This document shows, piece after piece, positions 15,567 through 22,997 of a stretch of DNA of 24,428 bases. The DNA is from Alphaproteobacteria bacterium. GTDB lineage: Bacteria > Pseudomonadota > Alphaproteobacteria > UBA8366. The stretch's first letter is position 1; each line of letters begins with the position of its first letter. The notes below the pieces were generated by a model. That model worked only from the letters and a program-made list of their open reading frames with translations. It made no database searches and was not told the DNA's origin. Location of the stretch: positions 1 to 24,428 of the forward strand of contig JAOTYV010000034.1 in NCBI GenBank assembly GCA_029861675.1, given 5' to 3'. The position numbers and the translations under genes are program-made.

Positions 15567-16921
15567 CGACAGAGACGCAGAACGAGATGCAGACCAACCC
15601 GAACGCCGCCGCGGCGGGGCGTTTCATCGCCGCCGCCAAGGGCCACAACTATCCGGCCAGTGTGCTCGACGCCGCGCGGATGACGCTGGTCGATACGATC
15701 GGCGTCGGCATCGGCGCGCACGCGGAAGAGGCGGGCCGGTCGGTACGACAGGTCGCGGCCAAATGGGGCACCAGCGGCGATGCGCAAGTCCTGCTCGGCG
15801 GCAAGGCGGCGCCGGCGGCGGCCGCCCTGGTCAACGCCACCATGGCGCACTGTCTCGATTATGACGACACCCATGTGGGCGCGGTCGCCCATCTCAGCAG
15901 CCCGGCCTGGAACGCGGCGCTGGCGGTCGGCATGCATGTGGGCGCGAGCGAACGCGAAATCCTGTCCGCCTATATCGCGGGCTTCGAGACCGGCGCGCGC
16001 CTCGGCGGCGATTTCTTCGGTCAGACGGCGAACGAGCGCGGTTTCCATTCGACCGGCGTGTTCGGCTGTTTCGCGGCGGCGGCGGCATCGGCCGTGCTGC
16101 TCGGCCTCGATGAGCAGGGCGTGCGCAACGCGCTCGGCGCGGCGGCGACCCAGGTCAGCGGGCTGGTCGGTTCGTTCGGCACCATGTCGAAGCCGTTCCA
16201 TTCGGGCAAGGCGGCGATGAACGGCATTCTGGCGGCCGAGCTGGCGGCGGAAGGCTTCGTCGCGGCGGAAGACCTGATCGAAACCGACGGCGCGCTCGCC
16301 AAGGCGATTATCCAGGACGGCGCGGTCAAGATACCCGCGCTCGACTATGGCGAAGACTGGGAGGTGCTGCAGAACACCTTCAAGCCGTATTCCTCCTGCC
16401 TGCTGACCCATCCGGTGATCGACGCCGCACGCAGCATCAAGGATCAGGTCATGGGCAAGGAGATCGACTCGATCGAGGTCGATGTGAGCTATCTCTGCAC
16501 CATGCTGGCCGGTAAGCCGAACCCGCAGACCGGGCTGGAAGGCAAATTCAGCGCCGCTTACTGCGTGGCGCTCGGCCTGAACGGCTATCCGGTCACCGCG
16601 CTCGACTTCTCCGAGGAACGGGTTCAGGAACCGGTGCTGCGCGACACGCTAAGCCGGGTGAAACTGCTGTCCTCCGACGACCGCGATTCGCGCACCGCCG
16701 CGTTGCGGGTCACGCTCGCCGACGGGTCGACGATCGATGCGGAGTGTGCGATGGCGCTCGGCAATCCGACCAATCCGATGAGCTGGGACGACATGCGGAC
16801 CAAGTTCGAAGGGCTGGTCGAACCGGTGCTGGGCAAGGAGAAGGCGGTCGAGCTGTTCGAGGTGCTGCGCAACTTCGACGACGGGTCGCTCGACGATTAC
16901 GTCCGGCTGGTGTCGGCATAG
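15563..16921 (+). CDS. MmgE/PrpD family protein
   Basis: A 452-residue member of the MmgE/PrpD family, whose known members dehydrate 2-methylcitrate (PrpD), isomerise or decarboxylate related acids (for example cis-aconitate decarboxylase) or act on iminodisuccinate. Visible family blocks are an N-terminal helical domain with MTLVDTIGVGIGAHAEEAGR, the active-site stretch HCLDYDDTH (96-104), FHSTGVFGCFAAAAA and KPFHSGKAAMNG around 205-220, and a second domain from about 270 with YSSCLLTHPVIDAA and GLEGKFSAAYCVA. Length is normal. It is coupled by the ATGA overlap to the CoA-transferase, which hints at work on an acid or CoA ester unlike the methylcitrate cycle: no PrpB or PrpC is near. The exact reaction is unknown. 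Confidence 0.92.
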   Translation: MTTETQNEMQTNPNAAAAGRFIAAAKGHNYPASVLDAARMTLVDTIGVGIGAHAEEAGRSVRQVAAKWGTSGDAQVLLGGKAAPAAAALVNATMAHCLDYDDTHVGAVAHLSSPAWNAALAVGMHVGASEREILSAYIAGFETGARLGGDFFGQTANERGFHSTGVFGCFAAAAASAVLLGLDEQGVRNALGAAATQVSGLVGSFGTMSKPFHSGKAAMNGILAAELAAEGFVAAEDLIETDGALAKAIIQDGAVKIPALDYGEDWEVLQNTFKPYSSCLLTHPVIDAARSIKDQVMGKEIDSIEVDVSYLCTMLAGKPNPQTGLEGKFSAAYCVALGLNGYPVTALDFSEERVQEPVLRDTLSRVKLLSSDDRDSRTAALRVTLADGSTIDAECAMALGNPTNPMSWDDMRTKFEGLVEPVLGKEKAVELFEVLRNFDDGSLDDYVRLVSA

Positions 16922-16948
16922 GGCGCGATGGCCCGAACCAATTTGATC

Positions 16949-17039
16949 GTCATTCCGGACAACGCGCAGCATTGATCCGGAATCCAGAGCTTGCGCAAAC
17001 ATGGATCCCGGATAGGCGCGTCGCGCCGTCCGGGATGAC
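16949..17039. repeat. Palindromic intergenic repeat with GTCATTCCGGA...CCGGGATGAC ends
   Basis: The ends GTCATTCCGGAC and GTCCGGGATGAC are imperfect inverted repeats, and the inside holds further self-complementary pieces (GATCCGGAATCC, GGATCCCGGAT, GGCGCGTCGCGCC). It fills most of the 154-bp space between the MmgE/PrpD and hotdog genes. It is a different family from the 62-bp elements but of the same style. No gene is seen in this space. Confidence 0.8.
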
Positions 17040-17075
17040 AATTGGTTTTATCGTTTGACCGAAAGGACACTACCG

Positions 17076-17951
17076 ATGCCCCAGAACGCCCCGTCTGCCG
17101 CCGGCGAACCCGAAGGGACCTACCGCGTCGATCCGTCGATCGAGCTGCGTGTCGAGGCGGGCTATGTTTTCCCCACCGAAAACCGCGTGATTACCACGGT
17201 GGAACAGCACCGGTTGCATGGTCATTGCGGCATTCCGGCGGAGCGCTACGGCGACCGGGTCGATCCGGCCCTGCTGGCGCGGCGGCCGATTACGTTCAAT
17301 ACCGCCTCGATGCAGCGCTGCCGGCCCGAAGTTGGCAAGGTGCACACGGTTCATCATATCCAGATGCATGCGCCGCTGCGGCTCGACGCGCCGTTCACCC
17401 TGGTCGGCCACTTTACCGAGATCGCCGACCACCCGCGCGGCTGGATCGCGCACAGCGAATGGGATTACACCGACGGCTCGGGCCGGTCGATGATGACCGT
17501 CCGGCCCGAGGTGATGATGGTCGACCCGACGAAGGTCGAACCGGATGGCGCCAAACGGTCGCAGCGTCCGCCGCCGCCCGCGCCGGCGGAAGAGGGGTTC
17601 GAGCTGCTGACCGAAAAGCAGTGCACGCCGGAAAGTACGCTCGGCTATTGCCAGGGCAGCGACAACCTGATCCATCTCGACATGGAATACGCCAACGGCT
17701 TCGGCTTCCGCGCGCCGATCATCGCCGGCAATCAGACGGTGAACTTCCTCATGGAAGCGCTGGCGCTCGACGGTGCCATCGAGACCTGCGACGTCACGAT
17801 CCGATTCAAGCGCCCGGTGTTCTGGGACGACGCCATCGCGGTCTGGGGCAAGCGCGGCGATGACGGCAAACTTAACGCCGTGCTGGCGGTTAATGGCGAG
17901 GGGAAGCGTGTTGCGGAATGCGCGGTATCGGGGGTGACGTATCGGGGGTGA
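17076..17951 (+). CDS. MaoC-like hotdog-fold protein (probable double hotdog)
   Basis: A 291-residue protein whose C-terminal half resembles MaoC-type hydratases: YANGFGFRAPIIAGNQTVNFL occupies the place of the usual family stretch where an (H)GxxT loop follows a Gly-Phe segment, and IRFKRPVFWDDAIAVWG is the typical second strand block. The N-terminal half (ERYGDRVDPALLARRP, FTEIADHPRGWIAHSEW) looks like a second, diverged hotdog. A proline-rich linker (RPPPPAPAEE) joins the halves. The function would be reversible hydration of an enoyl-CoA, thioester cleavage or a scaffold; a canonical hydratase His/Asp pair is not obvious. AAAGGAC lies 9 bp before the ATG at 17076, so a TTG at 17055 is rejected. 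It is the last gene of the plus-strand set. A decayed echo of its 3' end appears at 18818. Confidence 0.78.
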   Translation: MPQNAPSAAGEPEGTYRVDPSIELRVEAGYVFPTENRVITTVEQHRLHGHCGIPAERYGDRVDPALLARRPITFNTASMQRCRPEVGKVHTVHHIQMHAPLRLDAPFTLVGHFTEIADHPRGWIAHSEWDYTDGSGRSMMTVRPEVMMVDPTKVEPDGAKRSQRPPPPAPAEEGFELLTEKQCTPESTLGYCQGSDNLIHLDMEYANGFGFRAPIIAGNQTVNFLMEALALDGAIETCDVTIRFKRPVFWDDAIAVWGKRGDDGKLNAVLAVNGEGKRVAECAVSGVTYRG

Positions 17952-18016
17952 CTTATGGTCGTCCTATCCACCGCTGAGTGACGTGTTGCGGGACCTGTCT
18001 TGCCATGCGCATTAAA

Positions 18017-18700
18017 TTATTTGCATTCCTGGTTTTTCCGGTTTCTTCGATCGCGCACCAGCTTGACCGCAATGGGGATGAGCGTAATTGCGCCCACGGC
18101 CAGTGCCGAGAACAGGATCCGGTCGGTCTCGCCCATCGCCATCTCACTGCCGAAATGGGCCAGTAGAAAACTTGCGGGAATAATTCCGGCCAAGGTGGCG
18201 ATGGCGAAACGCCAGAATGACAGCACGGTCAGCCCGGCGGCGTAGCTTATCAAATCGAAGGAGACGAAGGGCAGGAGCCGGCTGGCAAAGACGATTCCGG
18301 TGAGCGTGTTTTGAGATCCGAGAAGTCCCAGTGACAGCCGGTCACCGAACCAACGTTGCAGCACGTCATACCCGACCAACCGCGCGACGCCGAAGGCGGC
18401 GAGCGCTCCCGCCTCGGCGCCGAGAAGAACGTAAATAGTGCCCCAGGTATGGCCGTAGGCGGCGCCGGCAGCCAGCGCAATCGGTGCGCTCGGGATCGGG
18501 CTTGCCAGGATCGCCATCGTCATCAACCCGATTATGGCGATCGGCCCCCAAATGCCGAGGTCTCCGATCCATTGGCGCAACGCGTTTCCATCAAGGATCA
18601 GCGCAAGGGCGCCCGACCTCTGCAACACCCAATATGTTGCCGCAAGTAGGACAAGAATTGCGAGTCCCGCAATCAGTTTGGTCCCGACTGTCAGTCTCAT
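18017..18700 (-). CDS. TVP38/TMEM64 (VTT/DedA-like) family membrane protein
   Basis: A 227-residue integral inner-membrane protein. It has an N-terminal membrane segment (about 9-26), further hydrophobic stretches near 50-67, 72-105, 131-178 and 195-213, and a basic C-terminal tail. The VTT core is clear: AAGAAYGHTWGTIYV followed by GAEAGALAAFGVAR (78-107), and RLLPFVSFDLISYAAG (141-156), where a glycine/proline re-entrant loop is expected. Relatives in other organisms are lipid scramblases or affect membrane integrity and selenite uptake; the role here is unknown. It stands alone: convergent with the hotdog gene (65 bp apart) and followed upstream by a long intergenic stretch. It does not look tied to the catabolic genes. 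Confidence 0.9.
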   Translation of the reverse strand: MRLTVGTKLIAGLAILVLLAATYWVLQRSGALALILDGNALRQWIGDLGIWGPIAIIGLMTMAILASPIPSAPIALAAGAAYGHTWGTIYVLLGAEAGALAAFGVARLVGYDVLQRWFGDRLSLGLLGSQNTLTGIVFASRLLPFVSFDLISYAAGLTVLSFWRFAIATLAGIIPASFLLAHFGSEMAMGETDRILFSALAVGAITLIPIAVKLVRDRRNRKNQECK

Positions 18701-19168
18701 TCGCTGGCGACGATCCTTCGGTTGCGGCGGCCGTCATATCCAACCCCTATTCGCCTCGATTGCAAGGCACCAAATCATCATCCCGCTCGCGTCAACGGCA
18801 GTGGCTGGCCGCGGTATAGGGCAAGCGTGGCGGAATGTGCGGTGGCGGTGGGTGGCGTGCCAGGGGTGAGTCCTTTAAATCAGCAAGAGGACCGGTAATA
18901 TTGTGGCGCAATTCGGCCTATATTTAAAATGGACCCGCACGGTGTATTTAATTTGAGAAGTTCATGATAAATATTTAGTGTTTGAAATAGAGCCTATCGT
19001 ATTATTCCAATAAACCGGATTTGGAGATTCTGAAAATAAATAGGGGACGCCCATTATTACTGCTATCGCCGTTCCCAATACGATAAGAATGAGTATTAAT
19101 TTGGGCATCGCCCGCAACTTCGACAGTACAGAAATTGATTGCCACGTAACCATTCGATCGATCTTCGC
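18701..19168. other. Long intergenic stretch, partly AT-rich
   Basis: These 468 bp hold no convincing gene. From about 18870 to 19130 the base composition is clearly lower in GC than the surroundings, with runs such as TATATTTAAAAT and GATAAATATTTAG. At 18818-18850 there is a partial, frame-broken resemblance to the 3' end of the hotdog gene. A doubtful small membrane-protein reading frame is listed separately. The pattern suits a remnant of foreign or decayed DNA. Confidence 0.55.
18962..19108 (-). CDS. Possible small single-pass membrane protein (doubtful)
   Basis: An open frame of 48 codons starting MPKLILILIVLG, with one strongly hydrophobic segment (3-24) and a polar tail of about 24 residues. 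An upstream in-frame ATG at 19153 would add 15 residues. No ribosome site precedes either start, the region is AT-rich, and no family is recognised. It could equally be chance. The hydrophobic run directly after a basic N-terminus is the only argument in favour. Confidence 0.25.
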   Translation of the reverse strand: MPKLILILIVLGTAIAVIMGVPYLFSESPNPVYWNNTIGSISNTKYLS

Positions 19169-19774
19169 TCAATCCGCCTGCGCCAACGCTCGGTCGAGGA
19201 AGTCCAGCCGGTCCTGGCCCCAGAACAACTCATCCTGAAACACATAGGTCGGCGCGCCGAAGATGCCGAGCGTTTCCACTTCATCGGTATTTTGGCGGTA
19301 TTCGCCGGTGACGGCGTCGGCCGTTTCCAGCGCGATCAGCGCCGCGCCGTCCATGCCGTTCTCGTCGGCGATCACCTTGCGGGTTTCGGGCAGGGCGACG
19401 TTGCGTTCCTCGGCCCAGATCGCGCGCAGGATCGCGTGCGACAGCCGCATGGCGTCGAGCCCCAATTGCTGGGCCGCGATCAGGGTGTGGCCCGGCGTCT
19501 TGTTGTCCTTCGGCGGGTAGAAGCGCGGTTTCAGGTTCAGCGGCATGCCGAGATAATGGCGCCAGCGGTCCAGCTCGACCCGGTGGTAATCCTGGCGCGG
19601 CTGCGGCCGGGTCAGCAGCGGCACGCCGCCGGTCTTCGGCGCCACTTCCTGAAAGTCATAGGGCTTGAGGACGATGCGGGCGTGATGCCGCCGGGCGATG
19701 TCGGCGATCTTCGGACCCGCGAAATAGGCCCAGGGCGAGGAGAGGGAGTAGTAGCAGTCGACGGTATGTGGCAT
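19169..19774 (-). CDS. 2-hydroxychromene-2-carboxylate isomerase-like protein (DsbA/GST-kappa fold)
   Basis: A 201-residue thioredoxin-fold protein of the DSBA family. The N-terminus DCYYSLSSPWAYFAGPKI has Ser13-Pro14 where HCCA isomerase (NahD) and kappa-class GST place their active Ser next to bound glutathione, with no CxxC, so it is not a disulfide oxidoreductase. GIFGAPTYVFQDELFWGQDRL (about 169-189) is the family's cis-Pro and closing block. The NahD reaction is glutathione-dependent isomerisation in naphthalene breakdown; many homologs of unknown role exist, and no naphthalene genes are here. AGGAG lies 6 bp before the ATG. It is the third gene of a minus-strand set, 39 bp after the alpha/beta hydrolase. 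Family sure, substrate unknown. Confidence 0.9.
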   Translation of the reverse strand: MPHTVDCYYSLSSPWAYFAGPKIADIARRHHARIVLKPYDFQEVAPKTGGVPLLTRPQPRQDYHRVELDRWRHYLGMPLNLKPRFYPPKDNKTPGHTLIAAQQLGLDAMRLSHAILRAIWAEERNVALPETRKVIADENGMDGAALIALETADAVTGEYRQNTDEVETLGIFGAPTYVFQDELFWGQDRLDFLDRALAQAD

Positions 19775-19813
19775 TTGGGCTCCTAGTTCGATCGAGGTGC
19801 GATTTAGAGGCTG

Positions 19814-20752
19814 CTATCCGCGCTCGACGGTGGGCGCGGTGGTCAGGTCGGTTTCCGGTGCGAGGTATTTGTCGGTCGCCATGGTGCGCGGATCGCGCGG
19901 CTTCCAGCGGCCGAGTTCCACCGCAGTAAAGAAATCGTAGAGCATCGCGTTGAACAGTCCCGGCTCTTCCAGATTGATCGTGTGGCCGATACGCGGCAGC
20001 ACGCAGAGCCCGGCGCTGGGAATGGTGTTCTTCATGAAGACGCCGGGCAGCAGGGTCTGCTCGTCCTCGTCGCCGGTGATGATCAGCACGGGGACCACCA
20101 TCTTCTTCATCTCGGCTTCGAAACTGTAGACCGACGGCCGTGCCGCCACCACATGGCGCAGGGTCATGGCGCGGCCCTTCTTCGAGAGCGCTTCGAACTG
20201 TTCGGCGAATTCTTGCCAGCCGCGCGGGTCCTTGAGCGCGAATTGCACGCGGGTCGAGCCGATGGCGTATTGCTTCGACGCTTGGCCGGCCTCGCCCTCG
20301 ACCTCGAGCGCATCAGCGAAATCGTTGAAGTTCTTCTTGTGCAGGTCTTCCCAGCCTTCCTGCGCGCCGTAGCCGCAACAGACGGGCATGACCGACTTGG
20401 CGCGATCGGGATGGCGCAGGCCGAAAAACAGCACCGCGAAGGAACCCATGGAAAAGCCGACCAGATGCGCCTTTTCGATTTTCAGGTGATCGAGGCAGGC
20501 GAGAATATCCTCGACGGCGATGTCCTGGCTGTAGGCATCCGGATCCTCGGGCACGTCGGAGGGCGGGTAGCCGCGCGCATTGAAGGTGATGACGCGGAAC
20601 CGGTGCGAGAAGTAGCGCACCTGCTGCTCCCAACTGCGGTAGTCGCCGGCGAATTCGTGCACGAAGACGATCGGCTCGCCGGTGCCGGTGTCTTCGTAGT
20701 AGAGATTGACGCCGCCGGTGGCGGGGAAAAACCCTGTCCGAACTTCGCTCAT
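19814..20752 (-). CDS. Alpha/beta hydrolase
   Basis: A 312-residue serine hydrolase without a signal peptide. The triad is readable: nucleophile elbow GFSMGS with Ser101, acid Asp228 or Asp230 in ITGDEDEQ and His257 in RIGHTINLEEP. The oxyanion segment is VHEFAGDYRSW, and FNARGYPPSD precedes the elbow as in haloperoxidase- and lactonase-type members. A C-terminal tail of about 30 residues (RWKPRDPRTMATDKYL) goes beyond the core. AGGAGAGG just before the ATG at 20752 fixes the start; a longer upstream reading would run inside the M28-like gene and is rejected. The upstream gene stops 13 bp before this ATG, so the two are certainly in one transcript. Substrate unknown. Confidence 0.92.
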   Translation of the reverse strand: MSEVRTGFFPATGGVNLYYEDTGTGEPIVFVHEFAGDYRSWEQQVRYFSHRFRVITFNARGYPPSDVPEDPDAYSQDIAVEDILACLDHLKIEKAHLVGFSMGSFAVLFFGLRHPDRAKSVMPVCCGYGAQEGWEDLHKKNFNDFADALEVEGEAGQASKQYAIGSTRVQFALKDPRGWQEFAEQFEALSKKGRAMTLRHVVAARPSVYSFEAEMKKMVVPVLIITGDEDEQTLLPGVFMKNTIPSAGLCVLPRIGHTINLEEPGLFNAMLYDFFTAVELGRWKPRDPRTMATDKYLAPETDLTTAPTVERG

Positions 20753-20765
20753 GAAACCTCTCCTG

Positions 20766-21923
20766 TTATTCGGAAACCCCCGCCAGTTCCCGTGCCAGCG
20801 TCGAAAACGCCCGCGCGAGTTTTGCGGTCTTGTCGACATCGATGGCGTCGGGCCAGTGATCGGTTGGATTGTGGAACAGCCCGTTGCCGCCGAGCAGCGA
20901 GACATAGCGGCCGCCATGGTCGAAAATCTCGCGCGCCTCGCCGCCGGGGCGTTCGCCCACCGGGGTTTCCCAATCCGGCGTGAGGCCCTCCGACGCGAAG
21001 GCGTTGAGGCCGGCCGCACGGAGCTCTTCGTTTGCGGCCTGAAAGCGCACTCGGGGCGCGACGGCGCCGCCGAAATTGGCGCCGAGATGGATCCAGCAAT
21101 GGGCGTCGGCGGCGATACCGGGATTGTCCTCGATGAACTGCATCAGGCCGAGATGCCCCAGCTCATGACCCGAATTGGCCGTGAAGATCACATCGCGCGC
21201 CGGTTCGGCTTCGGCGAGGCCGCGCATGATCTCGCAGAAGACCACCAGCCCGCCGCCGCGCTCCGAGGCGCAGGACCACCAGCCGCTGCGCGGCGTCATC
21301 ACGATCAGTGGCGGCAGGTCGGGGTCGCGGCCCGAAATGCGGGCGGTGACGTTGAAGGCGCGGCTATCGTACCGTTCCGTCTCGACGGTAACCTCGACCG
21401 TCGCGCCCGCGGCGGCGGCGTCTTCGAGCGCGGCCGTATGCTCGTTCGAGACCTGCAGCAGGGGCGGGCCGAACGGATCGGTAAACCGGTCGGCGTTGAT
21501 CGGGCAGAGGCCCGGCATGCCGCCGTCCGTCACCTGTATGATCGCCCGGTGGCCGAATTTTTCGCGCAGCTCTTCCGTTTCCGGGTTCGAGCGCGGATCG
21601 GTGACGACGAGGCCGAGCGGTGTATCGCCACCGATCGGGCCGAGCGCGCCGGTTACGCCTTTGGGGCCGGTCGGCGGCGCGTCGAACCGCGGCAGACCGG
21701 TCAGGACCGTGCTGCCGATCAAGGCTTCCGCACGGACGACGTCGACCCGCGACAAGGCGAAGGAGGGTTTTTCCGGTGCGAGGCCGATCGCGCGAATTTC
21801 CCGCGCCAGCCAGTCGGCGGAGGCGTTGTCGACCGCCGTTCCCGTGCGATGAATGCCTTGGGAATCGTACCCTCCGATCAGGCGTGCAATACGATCGGGC
21901 AGGGCTTCGGCGGTGTCGGTCAT
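20766..21923 (-). CDS. M28-peptidase-like protein with altered metal-ligand motifs
   Basis: A 385-residue protein with the outline of M28 aminopeptidases: an N-terminal part, an inserted region (about 100-180) that may be a PA-like domain, a core from about 205, and a C-terminal FHNPTDHWPDAID with His351, matching the last metal ligand. Other ligand motifs differ. Where M28 reads HxD it has TPR (210-212), where DDN is expected it has SCASERGGG (217-225), and the Glu-Glu pair is replaced by SGHELGHLG (251-259), keeping one Glu and making an HExxH-like HELGH. The usual Asp position reads WIHLGANFGG. It may bind metal differently or have lost peptidase activity. The start at 21923 is chosen by family-like beginning; the ribosome site is weak and an upstream in-frame ATG near residue -28 cannot be excluded. 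It heads a three-gene set. Confidence 0.8.
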   Translation of the reverse strand: MTDTAEALPDRIARLIGGYDSQGIHRTGTAVDNASADWLAREIRAIGLAPEKPSFALSRVDVVRAEALIGSTVLTGLPRFDAPPTGPKGVTGALGPIGGDTPLGLVVTDPRSNPETEELREKFGHRAIIQVTDGGMPGLCPINADRFTDPFGPPLLQVSNEHTAALEDAAAAGATVEVTVETERYDSRAFNVTARISGRDPDLPPLIVMTPRSGWWSCASERGGGLVVFCEIMRGLAEAEPARDVIFTANSGHELGHLGLMQFIEDNPGIAADAHCWIHLGANFGGAVAPRVRFQAANEELRAAGLNAFASEGLTPDWETPVGERPGGEAREIFDHGGRYVSLLGGNGLFHNPTDHWPDAIDVDKTAKLARAFSTLARELAGVSE

Positions 21924-21940
21924 GGCTATGGTGTCCGTTC

Positions 21941-21956
21941 CCGGTGATTTCACCGG
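21941..21956. promoter_or_regulatory. Perfect palindrome, possible operator
   Basis: CCGGTGA, TT, TCACCGG is a perfect 7-2-7 palindrome 17 bp before the M28-like start and about 100 bp before the divergent hydroxylase gene. Its size suits a dimeric regulator or a leader hairpin. If the M28-like protein starts further upstream, it would lie in coding sequence instead. Confidence 0.35.
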
Positions 21957-22058
21957 CACAGCATGCCAGAAATCCGGGCAGGGCGTCACGAATCTCCATG
22001 ATGCCATAATTCGAGCGTAGGGTGAGCGCCGGGAAATTCTTAAGGATTTCGAGGTATA

Positions 22059-22991
22059 GTGCCCCTTTTTATACGGCTCGCCGATCCGGATCGGGACAAT
22101 GGAATTGTGATCAACGGACCGCTTAAACCCATGCTCGCATGTGCCGCCTATCCCGGCGTCATGGCGCTCGGAATTGCGCTGTTCGGGCTCACGCACTCGG
22201 CCGGCATGACGCTGCAGGGGAGCGCCGTGACGGCGGTCGTCGCCGGCGCCGGGCTGATCACGCTGCTCGAATGGGTTTTGCCGTATCGTGCCGCCTGGCG
22301 CGCGAACCGATCCGAAATCAGAAACGATGCCGCCTATATGGGGCTGGTACAGATCCTGTTGCCGAAGCTGCTATCGCTGGCCGCCGTGCTCTGGCTTGCC
22401 GACCGGATGCACGGTGAGGATTGGCTGCTGCGGGAGGCATGGCCGCATGACCTTCCCGTCGTGGCCCAGGCCGTGCTGATGGTGTTGTGCGCGGATTTTT
22501 TCCGCTATTGGCTGCATCGCGCCAGCCACCGGTTCGAGACCCTGTGGCGCCTGCACGCGGTCCATCATTCGCCAAAGAAGCTCTATTGGTTCAATGTGGG
22601 CCGGTTTCATCCGGTCGAAAAAGCGCTGCAGTACCTCCTCGATTCCCTGCCGTTCCTGTTGCTCGGTGTCGCCGATGTGGTGCTGGCGTCCTATTTCGTG
22701 TTCTACGCGATCAACGGCTTCTTCCAGCATTCGAATTGCGCGATCCGGCTCGGCTGGCTGAACTATTTGATCAGCGGACCCGAGCTGCACCGCTGGCACC
22801 ATTCGCGCGAAGCGGCCGAAAGCAATGCCAATTACGGCAACAACCTCATCGTGTGGGATCTGCTGTTCGGCAGTTTCTTCCTGCCGCGCGACCGGTCGGT
22901 CGGTGCGCTCGGGCTGATCAACCCGGATTACCCTTCGAGTTTTCGGGCGCAGTTCGTTGCGCCCCTGACGAAGGGGTTGGACAAAGCCTGA
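22059..22991 (+). CDS. Sterol desaturase/fatty acid hydroxylase family membrane protein
   Basis: A 310-residue integral membrane di-iron oxygenase expected to hydroxylate or desaturate a lipid or other hydrophobic substrate using O2. Hydrophobic segments lie near 28-45, 56-75, 95-115, 134-150 and 196-222. The histidine boxes are complete: HRASH (153-157), HAVHH (166-170), FQHSN with His224, and HRWHH (244-248), with additional GRFHP (His184) and the closing block NYGNNLIVWDLLFGS (258-272) usual in the family. The GTG at 22059 follows GAGG by 4 bp; alternative starts are the GTG at 22107 or the ATG at 22131, and the N-terminal 24 residues are therefore uncertain. It is 6 bp ahead of the GH3-type gene and clearly in one transcript with it, so the two may modify the same molecule. 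Confidence 0.92.
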   Translation: MPLFIRLADPDRDNGIVINGPLKPMLACAAYPGVMALGIALFGLTHSAGMTLQGSAVTAVVAGAGLITLLEWVLPYRAAWRANRSEIRNDAAYMGLVQILLPKLLSLAAVLWLADRMHGEDWLLREAWPHDLPVVAQAVLMVLCADFFRYWLHRASHRFETLWRLHAVHHSPKKLYWFNVGRFHPVEKALQYLLDSLPFLLLGVADVVLASYFVFYAINGFFQHSNCAIRLGWLNYLISGPELHRWHHSREAAESNANYGNNLIVWDLLFGSFFLPRDRSVGALGLINPDYPSSFRAQFVAPLTKGLDKA

Positions 22992-22997
22992 ACCGCC

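Noticed and set aside
18870..19160. tRNA or other structured RNA gene in the AT-rich stretch
   Set aside because: No cloverleaf-like arrangement, TTCGA-type T-loop or CCA end found by eye.
20753..21019. N-terminal extension of the alpha/beta hydrolase into the upstream gene
   Set aside because: AGGAGAGG directly before the ATG at 20752 and the family-like beginning MSEVRTGFF fix the start; the extension is Arg/Ser-rich and overlaps the M28-like gene.
21924..22196. N-terminal extension of the M28-like protein across the divergent region
   Set aside because: It would overlap the hydroxylase gene start on the other strand and has no protein-like composition; a shorter extension of about 28 residues remains possible.
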